A DNA stretch of 64,000 nt from Dysidea avara. Its lineage: Eukaryota; Porifera; Demospongiae; Dictyoceratida; Dysideidae. The number at the start of each line of letters is the position of its first letter. Position 1 is the stretch's first letter. Both the position numbers and the translations under genes were made by a program. The stretch spans positions 49,546,900 to 49,610,899 of the forward strand of contig NC_089274.1 in NCBI RefSeq assembly GCF_963678975.1, given 5' to 3'. Shown one piece after another: positions 35,869 through 46,908 of the stretch. The notes under the pieces were generated by a model that was given only the letters and a program-made list of their open reading frames with translations, ran no database searches and was not told the DNA's origin.

Positions 35869-36860
35869 AGCTTCATAAATTGTTGTGGTTTTGTTTCTCC
35901 TGCTTTTAGGAGGTTTCTCTCCGAGGTTCTCTCATGAATTTGATTGCTCTACTTTGATATTCAAAGTGCAGAAGTACATATAGACTAAATTTTATAGTTA
36001 GCTGTACTGCATACTTTATATGTAATGTGGTTCAGTTAGGTGGTTAATCAGCTTCATAAGTTGTTGTGGGTTTGTTCCTCCTGCTTTTAGGAGGTTTCCC
36101 TCCTGAGGTTTCTCTCATGAATTTGATTGATCTACACTTGTTATTTAAAGAGTGGAAGTATAGACTTTTTCTAGCTAGCTGCACTGCAAACACAACTTTA
36201 GGTAACTTTATATGTAATGTAATTCAGTTAGGTGGTTAATCAGCTTCATAAGTTGTTGTGGTTTTGTTCCTCCTGGGTTTCCCTCCTGCTTTTAGGAGGT
36301 TTCTCTCATGAATTTGATTGATCTACACTTGTTATTTAAAGAGTGGAAGTATAGACCTTTTCTATAGTATGTTCACGTTGAGCTGAATCCTGAAAAACAG
36401 CTAAAAGTTAAAAGTGGATTTTTTCTCAACATAGTTAACATTTCAGCCAACCAGATGATTATTGGTAACAGCAAAGGTGTCAACAACAGACATGTACAGT
36501 TTGGCTCCATTACAAGTTCGGGAAACAGCTGTAATGGACACTGTACTTATATGGCTTCCCCATAGGAAATGTATTGTGAAAATTTTGATTGGCCGTAAAT
36601 ATTATGTCAAACATTTGAACAAAAAGATTTCAAAATATTTTTAGCGGATCAAGCAGTACTACAAATGAGCCAAATTTCAAGATCATGTGTAATTGCATCC
36701 ATGAGTTATTAAATGCTTTTGAGGATTCAGCTCAACGTGAACGTACTATAGCTAGCTGCACTGCAAACACAACTTGTAGTTCAGTTAGGTGGTTTATCAG
36801 ATTCATAAGTTGTCGTGGTTTTGTTCCTCCTACTTTTAGGGGGCTTCTTATCTGTTGTAA
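35869..36860. repeat. About 185-bp tandem repeat, four units, one split by a MITE
   Basis: Units start near 35869, 36050, 36243 and 36799 with AGCTTCATAAGTTGTTGTGG and carry CCTCCTGCTTTTAGGAGG (a small hairpin), TCTCATGAATTTGATTG and AGCTAGCTGCACTGCAAACA. The third unit is interrupted by the MITE at 36365-36748, and the intact second unit shows the empty site. Similar GGTTTCCCTCC words recur at 38125-38200. Confidence 0.85.
36365..36748. mobile_element. TA-flanked MITE, copy 2
   Basis: 384-bp copy of the element at 91-473, same orientation, with inverted ends TAGTATGTTCACGTTGAGCT / GAACGTACTA. Comparison with the neighbouring tandem unit (TTTTTCTAGCTAGCTGC) shows the uninserted site and confirms that only a TA was duplicated. 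Confidence 0.92.
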
Positions 36861-37249
36861 AATCTGTTCTGGTAAATCTTGCAGAATGATGTTGAAATCT
36901 GTCAAAATCAGTGAAACCAAGCAAAATCATTCAATCTGTACACCCCTCGCTTACATAGTTATGCATTCTAAATGAAAATTAATCATTGAGTGTATGCCTG
37001 CAACATGTATAGTCTTGTCAAATTAGAAGGTAATACGCATAGGATCCTGACTGTCTTTTAGCAATTTTTTTTAAAACAAGGAACTAGTCATTTCTGTATA
37101 TCTCTGAGCCCATCATAAACATAGTTTTGTCCATTCCACCTTATCAGTATGTAAAGTGGTTTCCTTGATAAAATAATGGTGTGTCCAGCCAGCTGGTATA
37201 TGTTTTGTTGTAGAGAGTTGACATCAAAAGGCAACAGCCAACCAAATTT

Positions 37250-37553
37250 TTAATAAAAACATGATTTCTGAAGAAATAAATTGATCCAGATTGTTGATCC
37301 AGATTGTTGATCCAGATTCAATATCTTCTGAGCTATATTAAGTGCTGCTGGTGCAGCCAGGGGAGGAATACATTGAAATTTCGCACCACAGTATCCAAAC
37401 GGAATCGCATCTCCAGGATAAGGAAAATGTTGCTGTAATTGCTGTTCAAATGTGTAATGTGTGGTACTCAGGTAGTTTGCTGTTCTCAGCAGCTTCCATG
37501 AAGGAAGTCAATGCTTCTTGTAGGTCTCCATTACTTTCAATAGTGATATATGA
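37250..37553 (-). other. Exon-like segment, PB1 second half (candidate)
   Basis: On the minus strand, after an acceptor TATACAG at 37554, the frame reads SYITIESNGDLQEALTSFME and ends LPEYHTLHI. This resembles the acidic OPCA stretch, helix and last strand of PB1 domains, which mediate pairing of signalling scaffolds. A second frame follows directly (FEQQLQQHFPYPGDAIPFGY, then CGAKFQCIPPLAAPAALNIA) to about 37262, needing a frameshift or an unrecognised intron. It may pair with 38917-39219. Family membership is by eye only. Confidence 0.35.
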
Positions 37554-38916
37554 CTGTATAGGTAAACATTTATTTCACTTGAGGTAAAGAGCAATGGCCA
37601 TGCTGTTAAAATTCAGGAATATATTTCATTTAGCTTACACCAATCACTGTTACTACTTATACCTACACAAAATTGATGAAGTATACTACATGAGCAAGAA
37701 TGTGGCTGGTACTTCATTCCCTATCAACTCTACTAGTCAGGCACCTTGAAGGCAACACAGAACTAAAAATGCAGAAAATCTTTGATTAAAGTGCCTCAAG
37801 GGGTGAGCTAGCTTCATGTTTTGAGGATTTCCACATCATATATATTGAAAAGTACTGGCATTGATACCAGCACTCATTGATACGATATTGCAGTGAGCTA
37901 CTTTGTAATTATTCGGGTGCTTAAATTGACATGAGAATGTGCTGCATGATACAGTTATCATTATATATGTATATTCATGTTTTCCTCCTAAGATTCCCCA
38001 CCATTTATATATATATATATACCTACATTAATATTGTGTAAGGTTTTGGGCACTGGACAACTCATGATCATGAAAGAAAGCACTCACGCAAACAATTACT
38101 GGGATTTAATTATATTCATGTTATGTCTAAGGTTTCCCTCCTAGTTTTAGAAGGTTTCTCTCCTGGTTTTAGAAGGTTTCCCTCCATCCTGGTTTCAAAA
38201 GGGTATAGCTATAGCCTGCATGTACTGAGTTTATAGCTAAATAGACAAAGATGTTGTTGCTGCTTTGTATTTATTTGGGCCCAGAACGAATCATAAAATG
38301 AATTCATTCAGCATGCATATATGCACCATGCAGCACATAATATATATAACAACTGGTACAATTATATTAATGTTTTTTCTTAGGAGTTCTCCTCCTATAA
38401 GTGATCTGCTAAATCTGCCAGGTATAGAGTATAATCGCAAAATCCTTTGAAGTGAAAAATCAACACCTATAGAAAGATTTTGAAATCTGCATGTGCACCT
38501 ATAGCTACAATGCTAAGCTTGTGACCCCTTGGCTAGGGAATAGACCAAGGCTCAGCATAAACAGCTCATGTATCTATATGAATAACTGTACACTAGGTTT
38601 TAGCTATGCACCTCACAATAGAGCAATTAGCTAACAGCTATATAGCAAATTCAGTGCAATACCAAGAGTTAATAATAGTGCATGGTTACTGAAAACTGAA
38701 AGGCTCTTGAAAGCGATGGTTGCTTAACTGGAGCTGAGTAGACCTTCGATAACTACTCTCGGATAGCTACGTACATCGTGAACCTAAAGCCGACAGTGAC
38801 TGATTAAATGACTGTATGGCACAACCAAACAAGCAAAATGGCTATTCGTTTACAGCTAGCTGTCTAAGCTAGCCAATTTTCATGCTGACTGCATGTGTCT
38901 GTATGATTAGCTATGC

Positions 38917-39219
38917 TTATCTTCTCAGGCCTGCTAGATCGTCTACGTACCACAGATTCAATTTGAGGCCCCTCCGAGATATGTTTGGGAACAACTGCAC
39001 CAATTCAGTTTCCACTACTCCACGAGTATAGCTACTGTGTAATGTTGGAAGAGTTAAATCTCCAAAGTTTATGAACGCATCCGTTTGTTTAGGTGCAGCA
39101 AAACTATCACCCTTTCCATATAGCCACGGGTATAGGGTACAGGGTATAGGATAATCGCATATATAATAGCTACTGAGCTGATCTCGTGAGACAAGTTCCC
39201 ACGTACAGGGTACAAGCAT
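38917..39219 (-). other. Exon-like segment, PB1 first half (candidate)
   Basis: Minus-strand frame; the protein-like part starts around 39105 (GDSFAAPKQTDAFINFGDLT) and continues VVETELVQLFPNISRRGLKL and NLWYVDDLAG. A basic-to-hydrophobic strand followed by W-Y-V-D-D resembles the first half of a type I PB1 domain. The only GT close to the expected exon end is in TAC-GTAGAC; a donor after LAG would be noncanonical. So the gene may be broken or the model wrong. The upstream 38 residues are probably not coding. Confidence 0.35.
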
Positions 39220-39524
39220 AGCAGCTTATAGTTAGTGTGAGCACAAGATTTTACTTATCTATATAGTGACTAGTGTTAGTCATAAACGATACTGTCTAGT
39301 TAATAAAGATATATGATTCCTAGCTTCCAATTATGTACTGAATTCCTCAAGGCTGCGCCTTGATCGTCATTTCAATTATAAGGTCTTGATCTCTTGACAT
39401 CCGTTGATTTGTCTTCTTGATCCCTTGATAGCAACAAAATTCTGGCTTTGATCCTTTGATTGCATTTTGATCCCGGTCGCAAGTGTTTCTACCGGAAGTA
39501 TAGGAGTGACTACCCCTTGTTAAG

Positions 39525-42500
39525 TAACTTAAACCAATAGACACATTCCTGTCATAGCAACAGTCTTCCGCCATTTTGAATGGGGCCACTGACAATAATT
39601 GTGATTGCGCTACGTTGAAATACGATGATGAAAACAACTCGAAAAAAGTGGTATTATTGAACAACAGGCTATGGAAGCCTTCAAGGTTACAAATTAATGT
39701 TTCTGGTTAGCCGCAGGTGGTTATCAGGGTTGAACAGGTGCGAAGCGTTGACAACAGTAATTGCCTTGTTTGCCAGTACAAGGATAGCATTTTGTCTAGT
39801 AGTCATTACTGCTGTGTTAGTGAAAGTGATAGCAATAGCGGCTGGCCATCCAGACACTGGTAAACAACGTAATAGTTAAGGTGTCATGATGTACCAATGC
39901 ACAAAATGTGACATTTTAGGTGTTCACCACCAGGTCGGGTCAACCTAGTCTCGCGTGGCCAGACCGCTTTTTCTCCGTTACGGTGCTTATCGATTAGAGA
40001 TTATAAGCCCCTACTCCTTTTTCGGAGTAGGCGCTTTTTCGGATAATCTCTAATAATTTCAAATACCGCATATGTCACTTGCAAATTAATTTTAGTGCTG
40101 CCAAACACTAGGTCACATACCTAACAACAACTGCAACAAATATACCATCACTGGACCATCTACACTTTACAGGCTACATATAGTACCTTTAAACTTCAAA
40201 AAATATCTATTTTCAATGTTGTCTTACACGTACAAGGCCATGTGTGGGTTATGCATGGTGTTTATAAGAACTTGTTTCAAGTCACACGGCCTGTAACATA
40301 GCTACATTGGTGTGTCTTCATGACCATAAAAATGACATAAAAGCTACATTGTTTACATTGACATAAATTATATTGACATAAATACAACTTCCCACATCAT
40401 ATTAATGCATTATTTGATCACGATAAAAGTGTGAAGCAGCTAGTTGTTACCAAACAACAACTCCAATGGTATTGTGAGATCTGTGTAGCTAGGTGGAACC
40501 CTTATACACCAGGTCAGTGGCGGATCCAGGGGGGTTTCATTGGTTTCCACGGAAACCCCCTTTGAAAAATGATTGCGTAACAATTAAATGTTTTAATTAT
40601 CGCGGCGTGCGTCTCGATCGAGATACTGTAATTAGAGCAGTCACAGTAGCTACTAAAGTAGTGTGTAGGAAGTTTTTAATATATTTTATGTACTATTACT
40701 AGGCTGTGACCTTGTGTTCAACTGTAAGGTAGAATCTATTAGTGCTCAGAATATCTTGGACTAAATACAAAATATAATTTATGGCAACATAAAAAAATTA
40801 TAAGGAAAAGTCTGCGTTGCCAGTAAATAATATCCCCTGCTCTAATGTCTAAGCATAAAAAGAACTTTAGTACTTTTAGAACAACATATGGAATTTCAAT
40901 AAGGTCAAGTTGGAACAACAAGAGATCATTACATTTCAGCTCAGGCATTAGATCTGCATGTATGGCTCTTTCTTTGCCAAACTTTATGAGTCTCTTTCAC
41001 CTCAATTGTGGGCACTGCATGTCTGTCATAATGATAGCATGATGTAGTCCAATCAGTTGATGTCATCTGAAGTCACATGTTTTGAGTACAAGGATGATCA
41101 TCGCATTCCCAGAGTCAAAAGTTATAATGGCCAGTCAGCTGATGTTATTTGTCATTGGCTTGCTAGTTGCCAGTACTTTACGTCAGGCTTCACTAGTCAG
41201 CAGTTAACACCAATAAAAGCACTGAGTTCACATGGGTCATTTGTGATCCAAGGGAATTGTATAACAACATATCCTAACATGTAAATATACTGATATGTTG
41301 AAAATCAGCAGTTTGTTGTAACTTCCAGGCATGCAAGCAAAAGTATTTACAAGGATTTCGCCTTCTACAACAAATATTGTGTAACCAGAGTTGGGGTAAT
41401 AGTAGCTAAATGTTTATAGCATGTTCCATCCCTAGTAACTAATTATAACTGTCCAAAAGGAATATTAATTGCCATAGTTACATAGTGATAGTATGAGATA
41501 GTTGTACAGTGACAATAAAATGACCACTTCGTATATTAGCTAACATTTGGGAAAGTTTATGTATAATACACCAGCACCAGCTGGTATCCTTGGTGAGGAA
41601 TAGCACCCAAGCAGAATAATAGTTAATGAGCCACAACTAGTAATACTTTGAAGTAACAACCCCAACTTTGTGTACTGATATAGTCGATATACACTTGACT
41701 AGGCCACGCTGCATGGGTGATGGTACAACACATTTTTAAAGCAAATGATGCTATTAGCATGCTTAGTGTTCAGAATATCAAAGAAGGTTTCTATAACCCT
41801 CCCCCATTTTCCTTGTTACAAAAGTAACATCCTTTTATAGCAAGCAGTGAGCAGTCTATACAAAGTGCATATAGAAGTGTGAATACTTTGATGACTGTCT
41901 ACGATGTTATGACTGTCTATGATGTGTCAAATGTAGTGTAACACCAACACATCATTATAATTAGTGTAACATGGTAACTCACACATCATTATTGCCATTC
42001 TAAGAGTCCAGCAGTACACTGGAAATTCCGTCACTAGTGCAATAACATAATTAAGGCATTCCTTACAATAACATCAACTTAATTATACTGCATGCACCAT
42101 GCAGAGTTGTAATCTATAGCCCTAAATAAATGAGAGAATTAACACAATACAGAAACTCTATAATGATTTGTCTAATTCAAAGGGAATTGCTCTGCAGTAT
42201 ACTCCATATGTACATGAAGATTGTTTAATTCATTACAATTCCAGTGTAGCTAAATGTCTGATGGAATCCCTGTACTTAAACAGAATCATTTGTAGAGGTT
42301 CTGTATTGTGTTAGATTACTCCTCTATTCAACATAGGGTTTGTAATCACTACAGCCAACGGTCCTCGCCCTTATGAATGCCAAAACCAACACTTGTGTCA
42401 CTGTTAGTTCACTAAGCAAACTAATGGACAGAGAATTACACCCTCAACATAACAGATAATATTACACACAATAGTCACTCTAGCAAACTAATGGCCTACT

Positions 42501-42589
42501 GGTTTGCAGGTACATGAACGTGTGCATGTAGCCACTGTAGCTACTTCACAACTGTAACAGTCCAGATTGCAGTACAAGTCAAGTAACAA
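39525..42589. other. Intergenic, repeat fragments
   Basis: No gene is recognised. It includes a foldback fragment (39952-40060: TAGTCTCGCGTGGCCAGACC, then a hairpin ATTAGAGATTAT ... ATAATCTCTAAT with CTACTCC/GGAGTAG inside) and a CGGATCC-family end at 40515. The last 1.3 kb is the 3' flank of the receptor gene; no clear polyadenylation signal is seen. Confidence 0.5.
40515..40700. mobile_element. CGGATCC-family MITE, end fragment
   Basis: Begins CAGTGGCGGATCCAGG and holds the GATCGAGATACTGTAATTAG word that corresponds to GATCGAGATACTCTAATAGA in the copy at 62829. The other end was not found. Confidence 0.55.
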
Positions 42590-44869
42590 TTAATTTAATA
42601 ATAAACTTTGAGAGTACAATTGTCTAAAAAGTGGTAACATTTTTGGTACAAACAGAGTCAACTGACACATGAAGACAACACAGCAAACAGCAGTACAGTC
42701 CAGTATTAATGACACTGTTGCCAGGTTGTAAATACCATTTACTGGAGAAAGCAAAGCTGATAAAGTTAAACAGATTGTAGCTATTGGTATAGTTGTGTAG
42801 AAAAACAATCCAACGTTTTTAGCATCATTAAATTGTTTGTGGTGGACTTGACGAATCAAGAAGGCCAACAAGCACAAAGTGACAGCCATCACAATATGTG
42901 GAATATAGAATAATCCAATCAGATCAGATGGTAGACAATATACTACTACCTTTTGACTAAGTTCATCGTCTTCTACAGGCAGTAACTTTTCCTTTACAAT
43001 GTTAGTCTTATTAACAAGTGCAAACACAATGTGATAAGTTGTGTTGATTAATATCCAACTAATGGAGGCAATGATAAAAGCATTGTCTGTAATCAACTTT
43101 CCAGGCTTTTGTCTAAAAGAGTGAAATATCCGGTAAATCCTCCAACTCTTCAATAATGTTGTATTGAGAACTAGTAACAGTCCAAGATCAAACAGCCATT
43201 GTGTTATCTGGCATAGAGTAGAGAATGTCACCATATCGTGTTCTACTATTGCTCTAATTGCAAGTAGTACTCCACTTAACAGTAGTAAATTATTACCAGC
43301 AAATATCATGTAATTGAGTTGAGGGCTTGATGCTTTGATTGTGTAGAACTGTTGATAACGGAAGTTGACCAGCATTGAGAAACTGTTCCACACAAATCCT
43401 ACTACTAAAAATAGCAACATCAGTATACCAGCCCATGTCTGAGCTAACATCGTTTCTGTAGGGAACTCATCTGGGGGAGGATCATCAAGCGACCACAACA
43501 ACATTGTTTTATAAACAGACAAATTTCCCTGCTCTGAACCATTGATTGGAGGATGATACAGACCAATTGTATTAAGGACTCCAGATCTTTGGGGCTGAAT
43601 AAATTTTATAGTGAGTTGTCTTTTATGTGCCTCATCAAACAAGACTTGTCCAGAAGCACCTGCGAAAGAAACATCACCTAATCCTTCTACTATTGTTCCA
43701 GAAATAGCTGAATTTCCTAATGTGAAGTTACTAGCGAAACTTAAATTAAATTGGGACAGTCTTTCTTCAGCTTTGTGCAGTGCCAGACCCAATGTCCACA
43801 TGGAATCATAACCAAGTGTGGCCCAATCATTCAGCAGTGACGAGCTATAATTGTCTTTTTTCTCCTCAGCATATTTTATTGATTCATTAACATAGGACTC
43901 ATAGTATTGATCAAATGTTTTGCCAGTGACACTGATGGTATTGTCAGAGGTAGTCAGTTTGTAGCCCAGACAAATACTTCCTTCTATTGCTTGTTGAAAT
44001 TCATCATTACCTTTGCAATATTCACCTACTGATCTGTTGAACAAGACACATACATCATAGAGTATCCATATGATATGAGGGTATACAAGCTTTTGACGGT
44101 AAAGGTAACACATCAAATCACGACCTACTTCCCTACCAGCTGCCAGTATACCAATTCTCATACCAGATGAACGGATATCATTTAGATCAATGAATTGGAC
44201 ATCTCCGGGCTGTCCAATACTACCAGTGAACACCTCTTCTGCACCATCAATGCGGTACTGGATACCAGCTCGTAGGGTAGACACAGAATGTTCTATCCAA
44301 GTTTCGTCAAATCCAACTCTGAGTAGACCATAACGTTTCCAGTTGAATGTATCAAGCAAGGAAATTATTGCTTCAGAAGTAGTTCCATCGCTATACACTG
44401 CTCGATAGAAGTAAGGATATGAGCTGGTGAGCGATAAAAAAGGTGAGGTTGCTCCGTAGGACACTTGCGGAAGGCGAACATCGTCTCTTCCAGCAATGGA
44501 GGCAATAGCAATTGTAGAACTAGAACAAGCTGCTCCTAGAATGGCCACTGGTTTGTGTGCACTGTGCAGAGCATAACTCACAAACTCGCGGACTCCACGA
44601 TCACGATCACAACCTGAGTTAGCTTCTATCAACTCCAACACATATCCAGGTAAAATACTGTCATTTCTGTTTATTTCGTCTATAGCCAACCTCGCAGCTG
44701 GTATGACATATTCTCCGTTCCAAGGTGACTCTCGATCAGGGAACAAACCAAGTATTTGTAATGGAGTAACTCCATTAGTCCTTATTTCTCGTTCATCAGC
44801 ACTGGTACACTGCGCAAGCACAGTAGCAACCATGACTAATTTACCAACTAGACGGTTTAGTAGACTCAT
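42590..44869 (-). CDS. GABA-B-like family C GPCR, intact, single exon
   Basis: 759-residue seven-helix receptor of the GABA-B branch of family C; such receptors bind small amino-acid-like ligands in a periplasmic-binding-like domain and signal through G proteins at the plasma membrane. Residues 1-24 look like a signal peptide; the ligand-binding domain runs about 33-430 (LQILGLFPDRESPWNGEYVI, LELIEANSGCDRDRGVREFV, AILGAACSSSTIAIASIAGR). No Cys-rich domain follows, as in GABA-B receptors. Seven helices lie about 478-740 (first AGILMLLFLVVGFVWNSFSM, loop SWRIYRIFHSFRQKPGKLIT, last ending LFVPKMLPLF, the family C x-PK motif). The tail is only about 17 residues, without the coiled coil or ER-retention region of vertebrate GABA-B1/B2. 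The ATG at 44869 precedes the hydrophobic stretch directly. There are no introns, unlike FLII in the same window. The ligand is unknown. Confidence 0.94.
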   Translation of the reverse strand: MSLLNRLVGKLVMVATVLAQCTSADEREIRTNGVTPLQILGLFPDRESPWNGEYVIPAARLAIDEINRNDSILPGYVLELIEANSGCDRDRGVREFVSYALHSAHKPVAILGAACSSSTIAIASIAGRDDVRLPQVSYGATSPFLSLTSSYPYFYRAVYSDGTTSEAIISLLDTFNWKRYGLLRVGFDETWIEHSVSTLRAGIQYRIDGAEEVFTGSIGQPGDVQFIDLNDIRSSGMRIGILAAGREVGRDLMCYLYRQKLVYPHIIWILYDVCVLFNRSVGEYCKGNDEFQQAIEGSICLGYKLTTSDNTISVTGKTFDQYYESYVNESIKYAEEKKDNYSSSLLNDWATLGYDSMWTLGLALHKAEERLSQFNLSFASNFTLGNSAISGTIVEGLGDVSFAGASGQVLFDEAHKRQLTIKFIQPQRSGVLNTIGLYHPPINGSEQGNLSVYKTMLLWSLDDPPPDEFPTETMLAQTWAGILMLLFLVVGFVWNSFSMLVNFRYQQFYTIKASSPQLNYMIFAGNNLLLLSGVLLAIRAIVEHDMVTFSTLCQITQWLFDLGLLLVLNTTLLKSWRIYRIFHSFRQKPGKLITDNAFIIASISWILINTTYHIVFALVNKTNIVKEKLLPVEDDELSQKVVVYCLPSDLIGLFYIPHIVMAVTLCLLAFLIRQVHHKQFNDAKNVGLFFYTTIPIATICLTLSALLSPVNGIYNLATVSLILDCTAVCCVVFMCQLTLFVPKMLPLFRQLYSQSLLLN

Positions 44870-45032
44870 TGTGTTGCTGAACTGAACAATGTTTGGGCGT
44901 TCTAACAGGGTTTTAATTATTGCAATATTTTTTCCGGTATGTGCATAGATGATAACAATATACTTTACACGGATTGGAAACCGAAGAAATGCAAAAAGCG
45001 CGAGCCGTCAGCATTGCAATAATCAAAACATT
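44870..45032. promoter_or_regulatory. 5' flank of receptor gene
   Basis: Only about 163 bp separate the receptor start from the element at 45033, so the proximal promoter must lie here or inside that element. No TATA box or other motif is convincing. Confidence 0.3.
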
Positions 45033-46247
45033 AAGGTAAGTGCGGGTAATTCCGGACAGCGGCTAATTCCGGACACTTATGTCGTTCTCAACAATGGTAG
45101 AATCCCTGGGCCTATAATTTGGTATGCTAATGTATAGTGTACTATGACCTATCTACAAACCAAATTGAAGCGAATCCGTTATTCCATTGCGAAGTTTGAC
45201 ACGAATTTGTAGCGTAATCACGAGTATTTTTGTTCAAAAACTTTGAAAATGTTTATCTAACCAGACAGCCCAAGTTCATATTTTCAATTTTCAAAGATGT
45301 ATGGTAATTGCATACTAAAAATCATAATAATCTATGTAGCACAGGTTGAGTGGCAGTCAATTTTTCAGCAGCTGTTCTATTGAAATACAAAGAAAATATT
45401 CGCGAATTGCATAAACTTTTTAAAATATGCACTGCAGTGGCGAATCTTTAAATTTAGCTATGTGCAAGTCTAAATACATAAACATTGTTGTACTGACAAT
45501 TTGTAATATCAAACAACTATAATACCAGTGTATTTCAGTAGCATGCAGCTGCACTTAACTAACACCATTTATAGCTATTAAACCCTCAGCAACACTTCAT
45601 TTTTCATCTCCCACTGCAGTAAAAACAATCGAGATACTCTAATAGAGCAGTCAAGTAACTACTCTAATAGAGCAATCAAAGCTACAGCTTATAGTCACCA
45701 TTTTTGCCCTATAGCTAGTTAGCTATAGTATTTACAGTTTAAAGCATTGGATTTCTTGTAGCTAATCGCTAACTAAAAGTAGCCTAAAATCCAATCTCAG
45801 AGCTTCTAAAATCTCAATTTTTCTGGAGAAGTGTCATTAGATGCCTTATTCAGCTACACCAACTTTCAGAAACCCCTTTTAAAAATCCTAGATCCGCCAC
45901 TGCACTGCTGCTTCCTCCCAAAGGGTATGAACTTTCTACTTGATTTATAAGCTACAGATGAGTGGTACTTTAGTCTCTATACTTTTAAAGAGGATTGGTA
46001 ACCTATAGAAGGCGCTACTTGTTTGTTATTCAAAGTGTCCGGAATTAGCCGCATGTTGTATTTTTACACGTTGTTAAATTTCCTCTCATAACTCCTCAGC
46101 AGTTAATTGTATCGAAACGAAATTTGTACTGCAGATGCACCATAAGATAGGCTTTAAAACGATTCCTAGAGTTTGTGCTAACTCGTTGTGAGTTCAGTGT
46201 TAGAGTGATTTTATCAAAGAGTGTCCGGAATTACCCTCATTTACCTT
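45033..46247. mobile_element. 1.2-kb element with GGGTAATTCCGGACA ends
   Basis: The left end AAGGTAAGTGCGGGTAATTC-CGGACA and the right end TGTCCGGAATTACCCTCATT-TACCTT are inverted with about three differences in 26. TTCCGGACACTT and GTGTCCGGAATTAGCC are extra subterminal copies (45065 and 46037). It contains a nested CGGATCC-family MITE at 45435-45902. No coding region; the target duplication is uncertain. Confidence 0.7.
45435..45902. mobile_element. CGGATCC-family MITE with 5-bp duplication, copy 2
   Basis: 468 bp with ends CAGTGGCGAATCT and AGATCCGCCACTG; CACTG flanks it at 45430-45434 and 45903-45907. The interior has ATCGAGATACTCTAATAGAG. Nested in the element 45033-46247. Confidence 0.8.
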
Positions 46248-46320
46248 ACCTTTGATCAGTATGGCTTCAACTGGCCAAAGGAGAACGAAGAGAATTGGCA
46301 GATAAGCCTTCTAGAAGCGA

Positions 46321-46369
46321 ACATGAACAGGAGTTCTCACTATGCCATAGTGAGAAATCCTGTTCATGT
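46321..46369. repeat. 49-bp palindrome
   Basis: Arms ACATGAACAGGAGTTCTCAC and its near-exact inverse GTGAGAAATCCTGTTCATGT around CTATGCCATA. No flanking duplication was seen. Confidence 0.75.
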
Positions 46370-46908
46370 CTATGGTAAGAGTTGTACTGTTGTTTTACTA
46401 GTTTTTTATTATTTATTTTCAATTTTTCCAAAGAAGGGTTCCACAAAAGGCTAGTAAGCCTGTACTAGGTGGTCCCCAACACAGAACATACATACATATA
46501 CACATACAGAGCATACATACATACGCAGAACATACATAGCTACATATACACAATCAAAACAAATTACAAATAAGAAATGATATAGCTATTTACAAAACAG
46601 AAAATGTTTAAGCCTATGCTTAAAACTACCTGCAGTGTATGATCGTCTAAGTTTCAAGAGCGAATCTCGTAGAATGTCACACCCTTGAGGTTTGGGGCTC
46701 TGTGAGCACGATATAGAAGCGTTCTTTATCCGTGTAAATGCTGCTGATTGAAAGCTAAGACATTAGCGGATCTACTCATGTAAGTCAAAAAGCTGTGGTT
46801 CCTCCGCATTGTGGTGAAATGACAACAACCATTTCAAAACATTTGTCAACTTTTAGGATCCCTCCTTAGCTATAGTGTCTCATCCCATAATGTTTGAACA
46901 TAAATAAT

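Larger units (their letters stand above)
34043..39519. mobile_element. 5.5-kb element with 54-bp TIRs and 5-bp duplication
   Basis: The ends CAAGGGGTAATCACTTCTAT and CTTCCGGTTGAAACACTTGC match the inverted other end (39466-39519) with about three differences in 54. TTAAG flanks it at 34038-34042 and 39520-39524. Just inside both ends are dense CTTGATC/CTTTGATT words on the same strand (34110-34195 and 39357-39465). The interior holds a tandem repeat, an inserted MITE (36365-36748), simple repeats, and exon-like segments on both strands. No known transposase was recognised, so the superfamily is open. It may be a nonautonomous element that captured host exons, or an insertion around an old gene. 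Confidence 0.72.

Noticed and set aside
40515-45902. One 5.4-kb transposon with CGGATCC ends carrying the receptor gene
   Set aside because: The right end at 45902 has its own left end at 45435 with a CACTG duplication; the flanks of 40515 and 45902 do not match.
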